DNA from: Nocardia farcinica
GTDB taxonomy: Bacteria > Actinomycetota > Actinomycetes > Mycobacteriales > Mycobacteriaceae
Direction: 5' to 3'
Assembly (NCBI RefSeq): GCF_001182745.1
Contig: NZ_LN868938.1
Location: 1,302,001-1,366,000, forward strand
Length of the DNA stretch: 64,000 bases
How positions within the stretch are numbered: the stretch's first letter is position 1; every line of letters starts with the position of its first letter. The notes beneath the pieces were generated by a model. It was not told where the DNA came from. It saw only the letters and a program-made list of their open reading frames with translations, and did not search any database. The position numbers and the translations under genes are program-made. Shown here in pieces: positions 36,101 to 43,907 of this stretch.

Positions 36101-36415
36101 GGCGTCCACATCGGCGCGATGGCCGGCACCGCCGACATGGTGCTGCGCTGCTACGGCGGCCTAGAAACCCGCCGCGACACCCTCCGCCTGCACCCGGTGC
36201 TCCCCACCGAACTCCACGAAGCCGAATTCACCATCTCCTACCGCGGCCAACCCCTCACCGTCACCGTCACCCACACCCACGTGAACCTGCGCCTGCACGC
36301 CAGCCGCGCCGCCCCCATCCGCGTCGTCGTCGAAGACGTGGAGCGCACGATCGGCCCCGGCCAGACCTGGCGCGTCCCCCTGACCACCCGCCGCCCCACC
36401 CCCGCCCTGATTTGA
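33185..36415 (+). CDS. Fusion of a HAD phosphoglucomutase-like domain with a GH65 glycoside phosphorylase
   Basis: A 1,076-residue bifunctional protein. Residues ~15-255 are a beta-phosphoglucomutase-type HAD domain (VVFDMDGVVTDT with nucleophilic Asp; LVTASRNS; GKPDPAMFLEAA; LEDATSGVRAA). Residues ~280-1060 are glycoside hydrolase family 65, with the general acid Glu in GVMGPDEYHDGYPD near 759 and the phosphate-site region RTSHGSTLSRLAHAWV. GH65 enzymes of this kind phosphorolyse trehalose, kojibiose or maltose to give beta-glucose-1-phosphate, which the HAD domain can turn into glucose-6-phosphate; in mycobacteria the two are adjacent genes (Rv3400-Rv3401). The ATG at 33185 begins the HAD homology. 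Placement near a DosR-like box suggests use of stored disaccharide under stress. Confidence 0.88.
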   Translation: MRLEHLPAPLGRTQNDYGAVVFDMDGVVTDTAAVHAAAWKTLFDEALGRVRGPDEPEFDIVEDYRRWVDGRSREDGVREFLSSRGITLPEGEPDDERGALTVSGLSRRKQDLFTAELDRNGVRVFPDAAELLRRLRATGVPTALVTASRNSAAVLAAAGLAELFTVRVDGTDAARLGLPGKPDPAMFLEAACRLGVAPIDAAVLEDATSGVRAAATGGFGLVVGVDRTGAASGLAEAGADVVVTDLADLPFAPPHGSTAPPVAQRWGGGATDGSPGGWNLIYDDFVPAQEGTREALCTTGNGYWASRGSYPGSTADTVHYPGTYLAGVYNRITSHIGGRDVETEHMVNAPDWTYLTVRPADGPVLLPGIPEMVAHHQDLNLRSGVLTTIDHYRHGQGRRTKVTTRRFHSMTDPHLAALEVTVVAENWSGQVVIESRVDGRVANRNVAADRPLDGRHLGPGAHHRPDEETLLYETVTRQSGVRIATAIRTRTEATVRDRSPLADEQCPGDRFTLDIDSGTAVSIEKVAAVSTSRDRAVSTAALDAAHRIRNAPCLAPMLDAHVTAWARLWDRFGIRLDDGTTHRLALNLHIFHVLQTVAAADPDLDAGLPARGLHGEAYRGHIFWDELFVYPMLTLRRPELTRAFLLYRYRRLRRACAAATAAGLDGALFPWQSGSDGRDETPAELLNTRNGQWMPDNSRRQHHVGLALAYSVWQYYQSTDDERFLFDHGAEIVIQVARLFAALATYDPADDRFDISGVMGPDEYHDGYPDTPGGGLRNNTYTNVLTAWVLARARDIVLLLDGRDCTPLRERLRLRPEEPARWDRISRRLRVPFHRDGIISQFEGYEDLAEFDWAAYRSEYGNIERLDLILQAEGDSTNRYKLSKQADVLMLFYLFSAEELRDIFERLGYALPPELIPRTVAYYLARTSHGSTLSRLAHAWVLARTDRTASWSLFEQALAADLADTQGGTTREGVHIGAMAGTADMVLRCYGGLETRRDTLRLHPVLPTELHEAEFTISYRGQPLTVTVTHTHVNLRLHASRAAPIRVVVEDVERTIGPGQTWRVPLTTRRPTPALI

Positions 36416-36487
36416 CGCCGCCACCGCCCCGTCGTTTATGATCTTGATCCGCCGGTCCGAGCGACCCGGCGCGACAACAGAACACGG

Positions 36488-36571
36488 GTCCGGGTGGCGG
36501 AATGGCAGACGCGCTAGCTTGAGGTGCTAGTGCCCGTAAAGGGCGTGGGGGTTCAAGTCCCCCTTCGGACA
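36488..36571 (+). tRNA. tRNA-Leu (anticodon GAG)
   Basis: An 84-nt class II tRNA. The 7-bp acceptor stem pairs GTCCGGG with TTCGGAC, the anticodon arm is CTAGC-TTGAGGT-GCTAG with anticodon GAG, a long variable arm (TGCCCGTAAAGGGCGT) follows, and the T arm is GGGGG-TTCAAGT-CCCCC. Discriminator base A. The genomic sequence continues with CA, so a full CCA is not encoded. It sits at the left edge of the restriction-modification island. Confidence 0.95.
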
Positions 36572-36742
36572 CAGCATTCCCGCGAATTCGGTGTGGGGCC
36601 TGGTAGCGGGATCGTCATAACTCTCGAGTTCACGCGTACGCCGAATCTCGGTCGGTCGCCACCGAAGGCGCGGAGCAGTATCCGTCCGCCGACGTGTGGC
36701 CACGCCTGCTGGATCTCGTCTTTCGGCCGGCGAGCTGGTCGG

Positions 36743-39700
36743 TCAGGCGCTCGCGCCGACCGACTCGTTGATCGACCGAATCACGCCGAGGAGCCGCTTC
36801 GTCTGCTCGGGGGCGAACAGTTGCGTCGGGCCCTGCGGCGCCGCGTCGGTGAACGGCGGCTCGAACAACAGCTTCGGGTCCATCTCGCCGTGCCGGGTGA
36901 GGTGGCCGATGACGAGGTTGACGAAGTCGATCTGACTTGCGGTGGCGGTGCGTTCGCCGAGGAACTCGGCGAACGCTTCCTGCACGGCCTGCTGATCGAG
37001 GCCGACGAGGGAGCGGATGAAACGTCCGAGTCCGTGCGCGTTGGCGACGGCGCGTTCCATGTCCTCCGGTTCGCCGGCGCCACTGCGGGCCAGCAGTTCC
37101 TCGAGTGATTCCAGATCGACCGGTGTCAACGGCTTGCCCGATCGCAGCTTCTGCAGCGCCAGGTTGTCCGGCTGACGGCGCAGATAGTCACGCACCTTCG
37201 CCGTGTACCGCTCGATATCGGTACCGGACCGCATCTCGGGCATGTCCCGTTCGACGACCTCGCCGAGGGTGTCGGTGAAGTCGGTGTAGACGACGACGCG
37301 CTTCTTCTTGTCGAGCAACCCGACGATGGAACGGAGTTCTCGCCGAGCGTGCTCGAGCATGTCGACGGTGATGTCCTCCCACCACTCGTCGCTCGCGACC
37401 TCGCGCAGCAGTTCTTCCTTCGCCTTCACCTTCGGGATGGTGAGTCCCTCGTCGAGAAGGCCGTTCACGACGCTGCGGATCGTGTCGGCGTGCCGCGGCA
37501 GGGTACCGTCGGCGACGAGGAGAGCGAGCTGTCCGCGCAGGACGACGAGGTCGAAGCGTTTCGCCATCTCGTCGTTGTCGCGGATGGTGGTGGGCAGGTC
37601 CGCGAGATTGTCGATGATCTCCGCGACCTGCTGGTCGGTGAGGGATTCCCAGGCGGCGCGGTCGGCGTACTTCTCCACCTGACGGCGCCGGGTGCGAACG
37701 ATGAAATTGTCCAGTCGCATCCCGGCGACCTGCCCGTGGAGCAGGTCCGCGGTGTCGCGCCGCAACGCCTGCGATGCGCCGGAGTTGTCGAGAGCGGCGA
37801 GCAGTTCGGTTCGGGTGGTGAACAGCCGCTGCGAGAGCGACGGCGCGAGTGCTCCTTCCGAGGCGTCGGGGTGCTGCTCGAAGTAGTCGAAGTTGCCGCA
37901 GACGTCGAAGATGAAGAAATCGGTCTTGTCCTGGCCGGGACCGTACAGGTCGGGGCACAGCCGAGTGCCACGACCGACCATCTGCCAGAATTTCGACTTC
38001 GACCGCACCGGCTTGAAGAACACGAGATTCACGACCTCGGGGACATCGATACCGGTGTCGAGCATGTCGACGGAGATCGCGATGTGCGGTTCCTGGTCGG
38101 GCTGGGCGAACTTGTCGATGAGGTCCTGACTGTAGCTGACCGAGTGGGTGATGACGCGCGCGAACGAGCCCTTGAACTCCGGGTAGCTCACGTCGAATCG
38201 GTCGGCGATGAACTTGGCGTGCAGCTCGTTCTTCGCGAAGACGATGGTCTTGCCGAGCCGGTCGCCGCCGGCGACGCGATGGCCGTGGGTCATCAGGGTT
38301 TCGAGGACCTTGTCGACGGTGTCGGTGTTGAACAACCACTTGTTGACGGCCTCGGCCTGCACGACGTCGGGGATCTCGTCGTCTGCGACATCGTCGCCCC
38401 AGTCGATGGACTCGTACCGCTTCTTCTCCTCCTCGGTGAGGTCGGCATAGCGGATTCCCCGCAACGGGAAGGACAGCGGGACGTCCACCGCGCGCGGCGG
38501 GACCAGGTACTCGTCGGCGATGGCCTCATCGAGCGGGTAGTCGTTGGTCGGGACGCCGGTTTCGAGATGGAACAACTGGTAGGTGTTGTAGTCGACTTCG
38601 TCCTTCGGGGTCGCGGTGAGCCCGAGGAGCAGCGAGTCGAAGTACCGGAAGATGTGCCGGTACTTCTGGTACACCGATCGGTGCGCCTCGTCGATCACGA
38701 TGAGATCGAAGTAGCCGGGGCCGAATCGCCTGGTGCCTCCGTCGGTTTCGTCGATCAACCCCATCATCGTGGGATAGGTGGAGACGTAGACCCGCCCCTC
38801 GGTGTTCTTGTCGGTCAGCAGGTTCACCGGCGAGGAGTCCGGCAGGTGTGTCTTGAACGCGCCGACGGCCTGCTTGACCAGGGCCTTCCGGTCGGCGAGG
38901 AACAGCACCCGCTTGACCCAGTTGGCGCGCATCAGCATGTCGGTGAGCGCCACGACGGTGCGTGTCTTGCCCGAGCCGGTGGCCATGACGAGGAGCGCAG
39001 CACGCTGGTTCTCGGCCTCGAACCGCTCGGTGACGGCGCGGATCGCCCTCTCCTGGTACGGCCGACCGGCGATCTCCTGGGGTACGGGCATCTCGCTGAG
39101 CGCCTTCCTCGTCGTCCGACGGGCGACGAGGAGCTCGAGTTCGTCACGGGTGTGAAAACCGGCGATCTCCCGCGGCGGATAGCGCAGGTCATCCCAGAAG
39201 TGATGTTCGAACCCATTGCTGTAGTAGATGACCGGCCGCCTGCCGAACTGCTGCTCGAGGCAATCGGCATACAGCTTCGCCTGCTGCTGACCGGCAAACG
39301 GATCGACGGATGTCTTCTTCGCCTCGACGACCGCCAGCGGCAAACCGTCCGCGCCCCACAGCACGTAGTCGACGAATCCGTTCTTGCCGTCGGGCATTCC
39401 GGTGACGGGGAACTCGCGGTCCCGTTTCTGGTCGAGCATCCAGCCGGCCTCACGGAGCATGAGATCGACCAGGTCGCGCCGGGTCTGCGCCTCGTCGTAG
39501 TCGTGCGTGTCGGGGGTTGCGGCGCTCGCTTGCTGCGCGGCGTGGATCTGGGCGCGCAACTCCGCGATCAGCTGCTCGTAGCTGGCCTTCTCGAGTTCCG
39601 CCGTCTCGGAGGCCTCGTCGCGGGCCTTGAGCTGTGCGATGAGGTCCTGCTTCTCGGCTTCGGACTTCTCGAGCTGCGCGTCCTTGGCGGCCAGCTCGGC

Positions 39701-40186
39701 CTCGAGCTTGCCGAGCTGCGCGACGGTCTTCGCCACGACCGCACCACCACCCGGCTTGGGCAGCCGACCGGGGTCGAACTGCTGCAGCGGCGACGGCTTG
39801 CTCGACGGCTGGGTCGCGTAGGTGCGGGCCAGCCACGACAGAATGTGGAACAGCTCGGCGAGCGCCTTGTGGCCGGCGTCCTTCGACACGGGCTTGGCGT
39901 CGTGGACGGCTGTGTTGCCCAGTCGGCGGATGAGGTCCATCTTCGTGACGAGTGCGTGGCCGACGACCCCGACGAACTTGCCGTCGTGGATCCGGGCCGC
40001 GAGGTCCGACTTGTACGGCTCGGGCAGGTTCTGCGCGCGATAGATCCACATGACCGTGTGCTCCACGGTGCGGCGCGCGTAGAAGCAGGTGGTGCGCGGG
40101 TCGAACAGGGCGTCGCGCTCGGCCTTCTTGGCCTCGGCATACAGCTGCGGCCATTCGGCCTGCAGGAAGTCGAAGTTCCCCACCAT
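36743..40186 (-). CDS. hsdR: Type I restriction enzyme R subunit (HsdR, EcoEI-like)
   Basis: A 1,147-residue motor and nuclease subunit. Order: an N-terminal HEPN/DUF4145-like helical part (FYARRTVEHTVMWIYRAQ, near 30), a long coiled coil (~140-240), the PD-(D/E)xK nuclease (VDYVLWGADGLPLAVVEAKK, near 275-292), a superfamily 2 helicase with Walker A VMATGSGKTRT near 404, DEAH near 497, GLTATP and the QMVGRGTRLCPDL motif VI, and an EcoEI_R_C-type tail. Restriction translocates DNA and cuts at unmethylated sites, together with HsdM and HsdS. The ATG at 40186 is the first in homology. Unusually, it is separated from hsdMS by an ATPase gene and an Mrr gene. All catalytic motifs look intact. Confidence 0.92.
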   Translation of the reverse strand: MVGNFDFLQAEWPQLYAEAKKAERDALFDPRTTCFYARRTVEHTVMWIYRAQNLPEPYKSDLAARIHDGKFVGVVGHALVTKMDLIRRLGNTAVHDAKPVSKDAGHKALAELFHILSWLARTYATQPSSKPSPLQQFDPGRLPKPGGGAVVAKTVAQLGKLEAELAAKDAQLEKSEAEKQDLIAQLKARDEASETAELEKASYEQLIAELRAQIHAAQQASAATPDTHDYDEAQTRRDLVDLMLREAGWMLDQKRDREFPVTGMPDGKNGFVDYVLWGADGLPLAVVEAKKTSVDPFAGQQQAKLYADCLEQQFGRRPVIYYSNGFEHHFWDDLRYPPREIAGFHTRDELELLVARRTTRKALSEMPVPQEIAGRPYQERAIRAVTERFEAENQRAALLVMATGSGKTRTVVALTDMLMRANWVKRVLFLADRKALVKQAVGAFKTHLPDSSPVNLLTDKNTEGRVYVSTYPTMMGLIDETDGGTRRFGPGYFDLIVIDEAHRSVYQKYRHIFRYFDSLLLGLTATPKDEVDYNTYQLFHLETGVPTNDYPLDEAIADEYLVPPRAVDVPLSFPLRGIRYADLTEEEKKRYESIDWGDDVADDEIPDVVQAEAVNKWLFNTDTVDKVLETLMTHGHRVAGGDRLGKTIVFAKNELHAKFIADRFDVSYPEFKGSFARVITHSVSYSQDLIDKFAQPDQEPHIAISVDMLDTGIDVPEVVNLVFFKPVRSKSKFWQMVGRGTRLCPDLYGPGQDKTDFFIFDVCGNFDYFEQHPDASEGALAPSLSQRLFTTRTELLAALDNSGASQALRRDTADLLHGQVAGMRLDNFIVRTRRRQVEKYADRAAWESLTDQQVAEIIDNLADLPTTIRDNDEMAKRFDLVVLRGQLALLVADGTLPRHADTIRSVVNGLLDEGLTIPKVKAKEELLREVASDEWWEDITVDMLEHARRELRSIVGLLDKKKRVVVYTDFTDTLGEVVERDMPEMRSGTDIERYTAKVRDYLRRQPDNLALQKLRSGKPLTPVDLESLEELLARSGAGEPEDMERAVANAHGLGRFIRSLVGLDQQAVQEAFAEFLGERTATASQIDFVNLVIGHLTRHGEMDPKLLFEPPFTDAAPQGPTQLFAPEQTKRLLGVIRSINESVGASA

Positions 40187-40491
40187 GGGCCCCGCGGTCC
40201 TCTCCGAACTCGTGTGCGGCGTGCGCAGTGACGTGTTGTTCCGTGCTCGATCTTGGCACAGGCGCCGGAGCTTCCCGGAGCTGATGAACATTACAGGTGG
40301 GGTCCGACAGGTTCCCTCATCGGCGATACCGCACGGCTCGCGGTGGACTTGCGGGCCCTCGCCAGGACGGTAGTCGTCACATCCATAAGGCTCGTATCGG
40401 CAGATCCGCAGCACAACCACCGGCAGATCCACAGCAGAAGATCCGGCAGATCCACAATCAGTGGTTCGGCAGATCCACAGAATGCGATAGC
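40187..40491. other. Divergent intergenic region between hsdR and the DUF4143 ATPase gene
   Basis: This 305-bp gap carries the promoters of hsdR (leftward) and of the ATPase gene (rightward). Its right third is filled by a tandem 23-bp repeat array described separately. The left part has a frame continuing hsdR upstream, but its sequence is not coding-like. No other element is visible. Confidence 0.6.
40375..40489 (+). repeat. Array of 23-bp direct repeats (iteron-like), consensus CGGCAGATCCACA
   Basis: Four units start at 40398, 40421, 40444 and 40467, exactly 23 bp apart. All share CGGCAGATCC, three share CGGCAGATCCACA; the last 10 bases of each unit vary. A fifth, degenerate unit (CGTCACATCCATA, 10 of 13) starts at 40375 with the same phase. 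23 bp is not a multiple of three and no protein reading is conserved, so the array is non-coding DNA. It ends two bases before the first possible start of the ATPase gene, so a bound protein would cover the promoter. Confidence 0.9.
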
Positions 40492-41763
40492 ATGGAACTC
40501 ATGCGAATGGGAGTCGACTACCTACCGCGGCATGCGGCTGAACTGGTAAAAGAGGCTCTCGAAGATACCCGCGTGGTGATCGTCAACGGCGCCCGCCAAA
40601 CCGGTAAGAGCACGCTGGCGGAACACTGCGTCAAGGACCACCCGAATGTCGTCAAACGCTACCTGGACGATCCCCGCACCCGGGATGCCGCCGCGGACGA
40701 TCCCGTCGCCTTCCTGGATGCTCCCGGACTCATGCTCATCGACGAGGTGCAGCGGGTGCCCGACCTCTGGCTGGCCATCAAGCACACCGTCGATCGCGAC
40801 CCGCGGCCCGGACGATTCCTCCTCACCGGATCGGCCCGCCTACTCGGCCTGAGCTCACTCCCCGACGCCATGCCGGGGCGGTCGGAAACCATTGAACTGT
40901 TCCCCCTGTCTCAGGGCGAGATCTCGGGCGCACCGGACGGTTTCATCGACGCCGCGTTCACCTACGGCCGCCATCTCGAGATCCCGGACTCCGGACTCCG
41001 GCGCCGTGACTATCTCGCCTTGGCCGCCCGCGGCGGTTATCCCGAATCCGTGCACCGGACCAGCGACCGCCGCCGCGCCCAGTTCGCACGTTCCTACCTC
41101 GACGACATCATGACCCGGGATATCCGTCAGGTCGCCGACATCCAGCGAGCCGCGGATATGCGCCGCCTCATCGTCACCCTCGCCGCCCAGAGCGGCGGAT
41201 TGCTGAACTACGACCGGCTCGCCTCGGCATTGAGCATGCCCGCCTCCACCATCCGCAATTACGTCGCGATCCTCGAACTCATCTACCTCGTCCGCCTTGT
41301 TCCCGCATGGTCTGCCAATGCCACCATGCGCGCCGTGGCCACCCCCAAGGTCGTCTTCACCGACTCCGGCCTGGCCGGCCACCTGCTCGCCGGCATCACC
41401 AACGACGCCACCACCGGCGGACTCCTCGAAACCTTCGTCATCGGAGAACTCACCCGTCAGCTGACGTGGAGTCACTCCCTGGCCCAGCTCCACCACTACC
41501 GGGACCGCGACGGCCACGAGGTCGATGCGCTGCTGGAGAACAACGCAGGCCAAGTCGTCGCTATCGAGGTGAAAGCGGCGGAAACCGTGCGCTCCGAGGA
41601 TTTCCGCGGCCTGCGGCATCTACAGCGGCGCCTCGGCGACCGATTCCACGCCGGTTTCGTCCTGTACTGCGGTGACCAGCAGCTCCCCTTCGGCGACCAG
41701 CTGGCCGCCCTGCCGATCAGCGCCCTGTGGACCGCGGAGAACCCGCACCGCTCGGCGGAATGA
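40492..41763 (+). CDS. AAA ATPase with DUF4143 domain
   Basis: A 423-residue protein of the AAA_14/DUF4143 family, often met in defence and mobile regions. Walker A is IVNGARQTGKSTLAEH (residues ~29-44), Walker B LMLIDEVQRVPD near 81-92 and sensor-like FLLTGSARLLGL after that. The C-terminal half (VFTDSGLAGHLLAG, then an EVDALLEN and AIEVKAAETV stretch) is the DUF4143 region with a D-x-E-x-K-like nuclease core. Start at 40492 (ATG); further ATGs at 40501 and 40507. No Shine-Dalgarno is visible, so it may be leaderless. Function unknown; here it stands between hsdR and mrr in the opposite direction, directly behind the 23-bp repeats. Confidence 0.8.
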   Translation: MELMRMGVDYLPRHAAELVKEALEDTRVVIVNGARQTGKSTLAEHCVKDHPNVVKRYLDDPRTRDAAADDPVAFLDAPGLMLIDEVQRVPDLWLAIKHTVDRDPRPGRFLLTGSARLLGLSSLPDAMPGRSETIELFPLSQGEISGAPDGFIDAAFTYGRHLEIPDSGLRRRDYLALAARGGYPESVHRTSDRRRAQFARSYLDDIMTRDIRQVADIQRAADMRRLIVTLAAQSGGLLNYDRLASALSMPASTIRNYVAILELIYLVRLVPAWSANATMRAVATPKVVFTDSGLAGHLLAGITNDATTGGLLETFVIGELTRQLTWSHSLAQLHHYRDRDGHEVDALLENNAGQVVAIEVKAAETVRSEDFRGLRHLQRRLGDRFHAGFVLYCGDQQLPFGDQLAALPISALWTAENPHRSAE

Positions 41764-41775
41764 ACAGCGAGCGGC

Positions 41776-41790
41776 GCTCCCATCAGGAGC
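41776..41790. terminator. Short hairpin between convergent ATPase and mrr genes
   Basis: GCTCC-CATCA-GGAGC, a 5-bp stem with a 5-base loop, lies in the 48-bp gap where the two genes converge. An imperfect AGCG/CGCT outer stem may extend it. Weak evidence for a shared terminator. Confidence 0.35.
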
Positions 41791-41811
41791 TCCACGCTCA
41801 CCTTCAGTGGA

Positions 41812-42738
41812 TCATTCGAAGTAGTCCTCGTCGACCTCGACAACGGTGAAGGTCTGCCGAGTCTGGACGGCGACGCCGTAGCGGATCATGAGCTCGGCGA
41901 GGCGTCCGCCGTCGATGAGGATGATGCGGGTGCCGATGTTCTTCGCGTACTCGCGTGCGCCCGACGTGAACGCGCTGGTGGTGATGAAGACGCCACGGGC
42001 CGCGCCCACACCGTGCAGTGCGCCGACGAACGCCTGGATCTCGGGCCGGCCGACGGTGTTGTCCGCGCCGTAACGCTTGGCCTGCACGTAGATTCGCTCG
42101 AGGCCGAGCGGGTCCTGGTCGATCACGCCGTCGACGCCACCGTCTCCGGAGCCCCCGATCCGAGCGGCCCGGCCCTCGGTGCCCCCGTAACCCATCGCGA
42201 CGAGCACATCGAGCACCGACTGTTCCAGGAACGCCGGGTCCTGACCGCGCAACCGCGCGAGCAGGTCTGCCGCAACCTCGGAGTGCAGGCGCTCGACGCC
42301 GTGCTCGATCTGCTCTAGGGGGTCGACATCTTCGTCTGCTTCCGCGGGGTCTATTGCCGGCGCGACATTCGGCGATCCCGATCGGGACGGGGTGTAGTCG
42401 CGGTACGCAGGTACTGTTTGCAGAACCTTCTCAGTGATCCCGTCCGGATGAGCTTCGAGCAGCGCGCGGCCCGCCTCCGTGATGACGAACGTCGCGCGGG
42501 CCGGCTTGTCCACCAGCTTCGCGCGGTACAGCCCGCTGAGCGCCCAACTGATGCGGTTGTCGGCCCGCCCCTGCCCCGACGGCAGCACCTCGGCCCGCTG
42601 CTCGGCTGTCAACCCGACATAATCTTCCACTGCCGTGTGCAGGTCCCGCTTTCGCCAGATCTTGCCATCGGTGAGCACTTTCAGCACCGGGGTGAGGAAT
42701 CCCGACCATGGCGGAATTGCTGAGACAGGTGCGGTCAC
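41812..42738 (-). CDS. mrr: Mrr-type restriction endonuclease
   Basis: A 308-residue Mrr protein. An N-terminal winged-helix (Mrr_N; LTDGKIWRKRDLHTAVEDYV, near residues 23-42) recognises DNA, and the C-terminal Mrr_cat nuclease shows LDVLVAMGYGGTEGRA, the metal-binding DGGVDGVIDQDP near 197-208 and YVQAKRYG near 216, i.e. a D-x(n)-QxK active site, intact. Mrr enzymes cleave modified DNA. The GTG start overlaps the hsdS stop by four bases, so it is produced with HsdM and HsdS. A modification-dependent nuclease beside a methylating system is notable because its target must differ from the host methylation pattern. Confidence 0.88.
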   Translation of the reverse strand: MTAPVSAIPPWSGFLTPVLKVLTDGKIWRKRDLHTAVEDYVGLTAEQRAEVLPSGQGRADNRISWALSGLYRAKLVDKPARATFVITEAGRALLEAHPDGITEKVLQTVPAYRDYTPSRSGSPNVAPAIDPAEADEDVDPLEQIEHGVERLHSEVAADLLARLRGQDPAFLEQSVLDVLVAMGYGGTEGRAARIGGSGDGGVDGVIDQDPLGLERIYVQAKRYGADNTVGRPEIQAFVGALHGVGAARGVFITTSAFTSGAREYAKNIGTRIILIDGGRLAELMIRYGVAVQTRQTFTVVEVDEDYFE

Positions 42739-43907
42739 AGCTCACCTCGGAAGGCACGGGACTGGAGGGAGGCGAAGAGGGCATCGAGCTCGCCGAGGGC
42801 GGTGCGATGGAGGCGGGATATTTCGCCGAGCCGACCGACACGCGACGCGTAATCCTGCTGTCGCTCCAGCGGTGGCAGCCGAAGCTGAAACGACTTTACA
42901 TCGGTCTGATTGATACTCGATTGATTGACTGCATCCTTTGCCGCAAGGACAATCTGACCACGCAAGTAACTGCTCTGGAGCTGTGCAAGGCAGAACGTTG
43001 GGCTGATGAGGTCCTCGTTCAGTGTGATTCTCATCATGTTCGACTCAAAGACCACTACCTGATCGAGCGCTGGAACGATTGCGCTCTTTCCGAGGTGCTC
43101 AATGCTGTTGACCCTATTGATAATAATATCGTTCATATGTAGCGCATACTTTTTCTCCTCGGCGCCGTCAACTCGGACCCTCTTGAGCGAGTCGGGCTTG
43201 ATCGGAACACCGTTGTGAAATCCATCTATACGAAGGATTCTGGCACCGGATCCATATTCGCTAGATGGCTTGTACAGCCCGTTCTGCGGGCCTTCAAGCA
43301 TTACCGATTCAAACTCTACTGTTGGCCAATCCATATCGTTGGCGCTAAGAGTTCCGAACATGTCGATGAAGATCGACTGGGTCAGCTCGTCGAGGCGGGC
43401 GAGGGCTTCGCGGCGCTTGGCGCGGAGGGCGTCGGCGTGGTCGAGGATCGTCGCGATCCGCCGCTGCTCCACTAGTGGCGGCACCGGAACCGGGAGGGCT
43501 GCGAGTACCTTCGGACTCAGGCGCGGCAAATTCGCTCCGGCGCTCCGGGAATTCGCCCAGTCAACCAACCGTGGTTGCCGGAGATAGTGAAGCAGGAATC
43601 GAGCATCCATGACGTCAGTTACTCGAACCGGAATAATGTCGGTGCTACAGACTCCAGAGAAGTCGGGGATCGCGATCTTCGCCAGGTATGGTCGCAACTT
43701 CCCATAGAGAATGTCCCCGGGTTCGAACGCAAACTTAGCGCTCGCAACATCGCCTGCGGTTATCAAATGCGGGTCAAGCAGACGCCCGCCAGGTTCGATG
43801 TGCTCAAGACCCAAATACATAGTTCCGTCGGCAATATCACGCGCTTGAAGTTGTATACGGGGAAGCGAAGCAATTGTCGAGAGCTCGACAACGGGCCACC
43901 CACTCAC
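42735..43907 (-). CDS. hsdS: Type I restriction-modification specificity subunit (HsdS)
   Basis: A 390-residue specificity subunit with two target recognition domains. TRD1 (about 1-150) is followed by the first central conserved helix PLVEQRRIATILDHADALRA near 153-172, and TRD2 (about 190-330) by the second helix PLERQQDYASRVGRLGEISR. The TRD2-coding part (42880-43250) and the start of the gene (43600-43880) have clearly lower GC than all surrounding DNA, indicating exchange from another source. GTG start overlaps hsdM; the TGA overlaps mrr. The target sequence cannot be predicted from the sequence alone. Confidence 0.92.
   Translation of the reverse strand: MSGWPVVELSTIASLPRIQLQARDIADGTMYLGLEHIEPGGRLLDPHLITAGDVASAKFAFEPGDILYGKLRPYLAKIAIPDFSGVCSTDIIPVRVTDVMDARFLLHYLRQPRLVDWANSRSAGANLPRLSPKVLAALPVPVPPLVEQRRIATILDHADALRAKRREALARLDELTQSIFIDMFGTLSANDMDWPTVEFESVMLEGPQNGLYKPSSEYGSGARILRIDGFHNGVPIKPDSLKRVRVDGAEEKKYALHMNDIIINRVNSIEHLGKSAIVPALDQVVVFESNMMRITLNEDLISPTFCLAQLQSSYLRGQIVLAAKDAVNQSSINQTDVKSFQLRLPPLERQQDYASRVGRLGEISRLHRTALGELDALFASLQSRAFRGEL

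Noticed and set aside
33757..36441. 894-residue plus frame overlapping the HAD-GH65 gene
   Set aside because: Out-of-frame shadow rich in R, P and H; the GH65 and HAD motifs are all in the other frame.
37349..40231. 960-residue plus frame opposite hsdR
   Set aside because: Antisense shadow; Walker A, DEAH and nuclease motifs of HsdR are on the minus strand.
40375..40489. 23-bp repeats as a small CRISPR array
   Set aside because: Unit length is 23 bp in total with spacers of about 10 bases, no cas genes nearby; it fits direct-repeat operators, not CRISPR.
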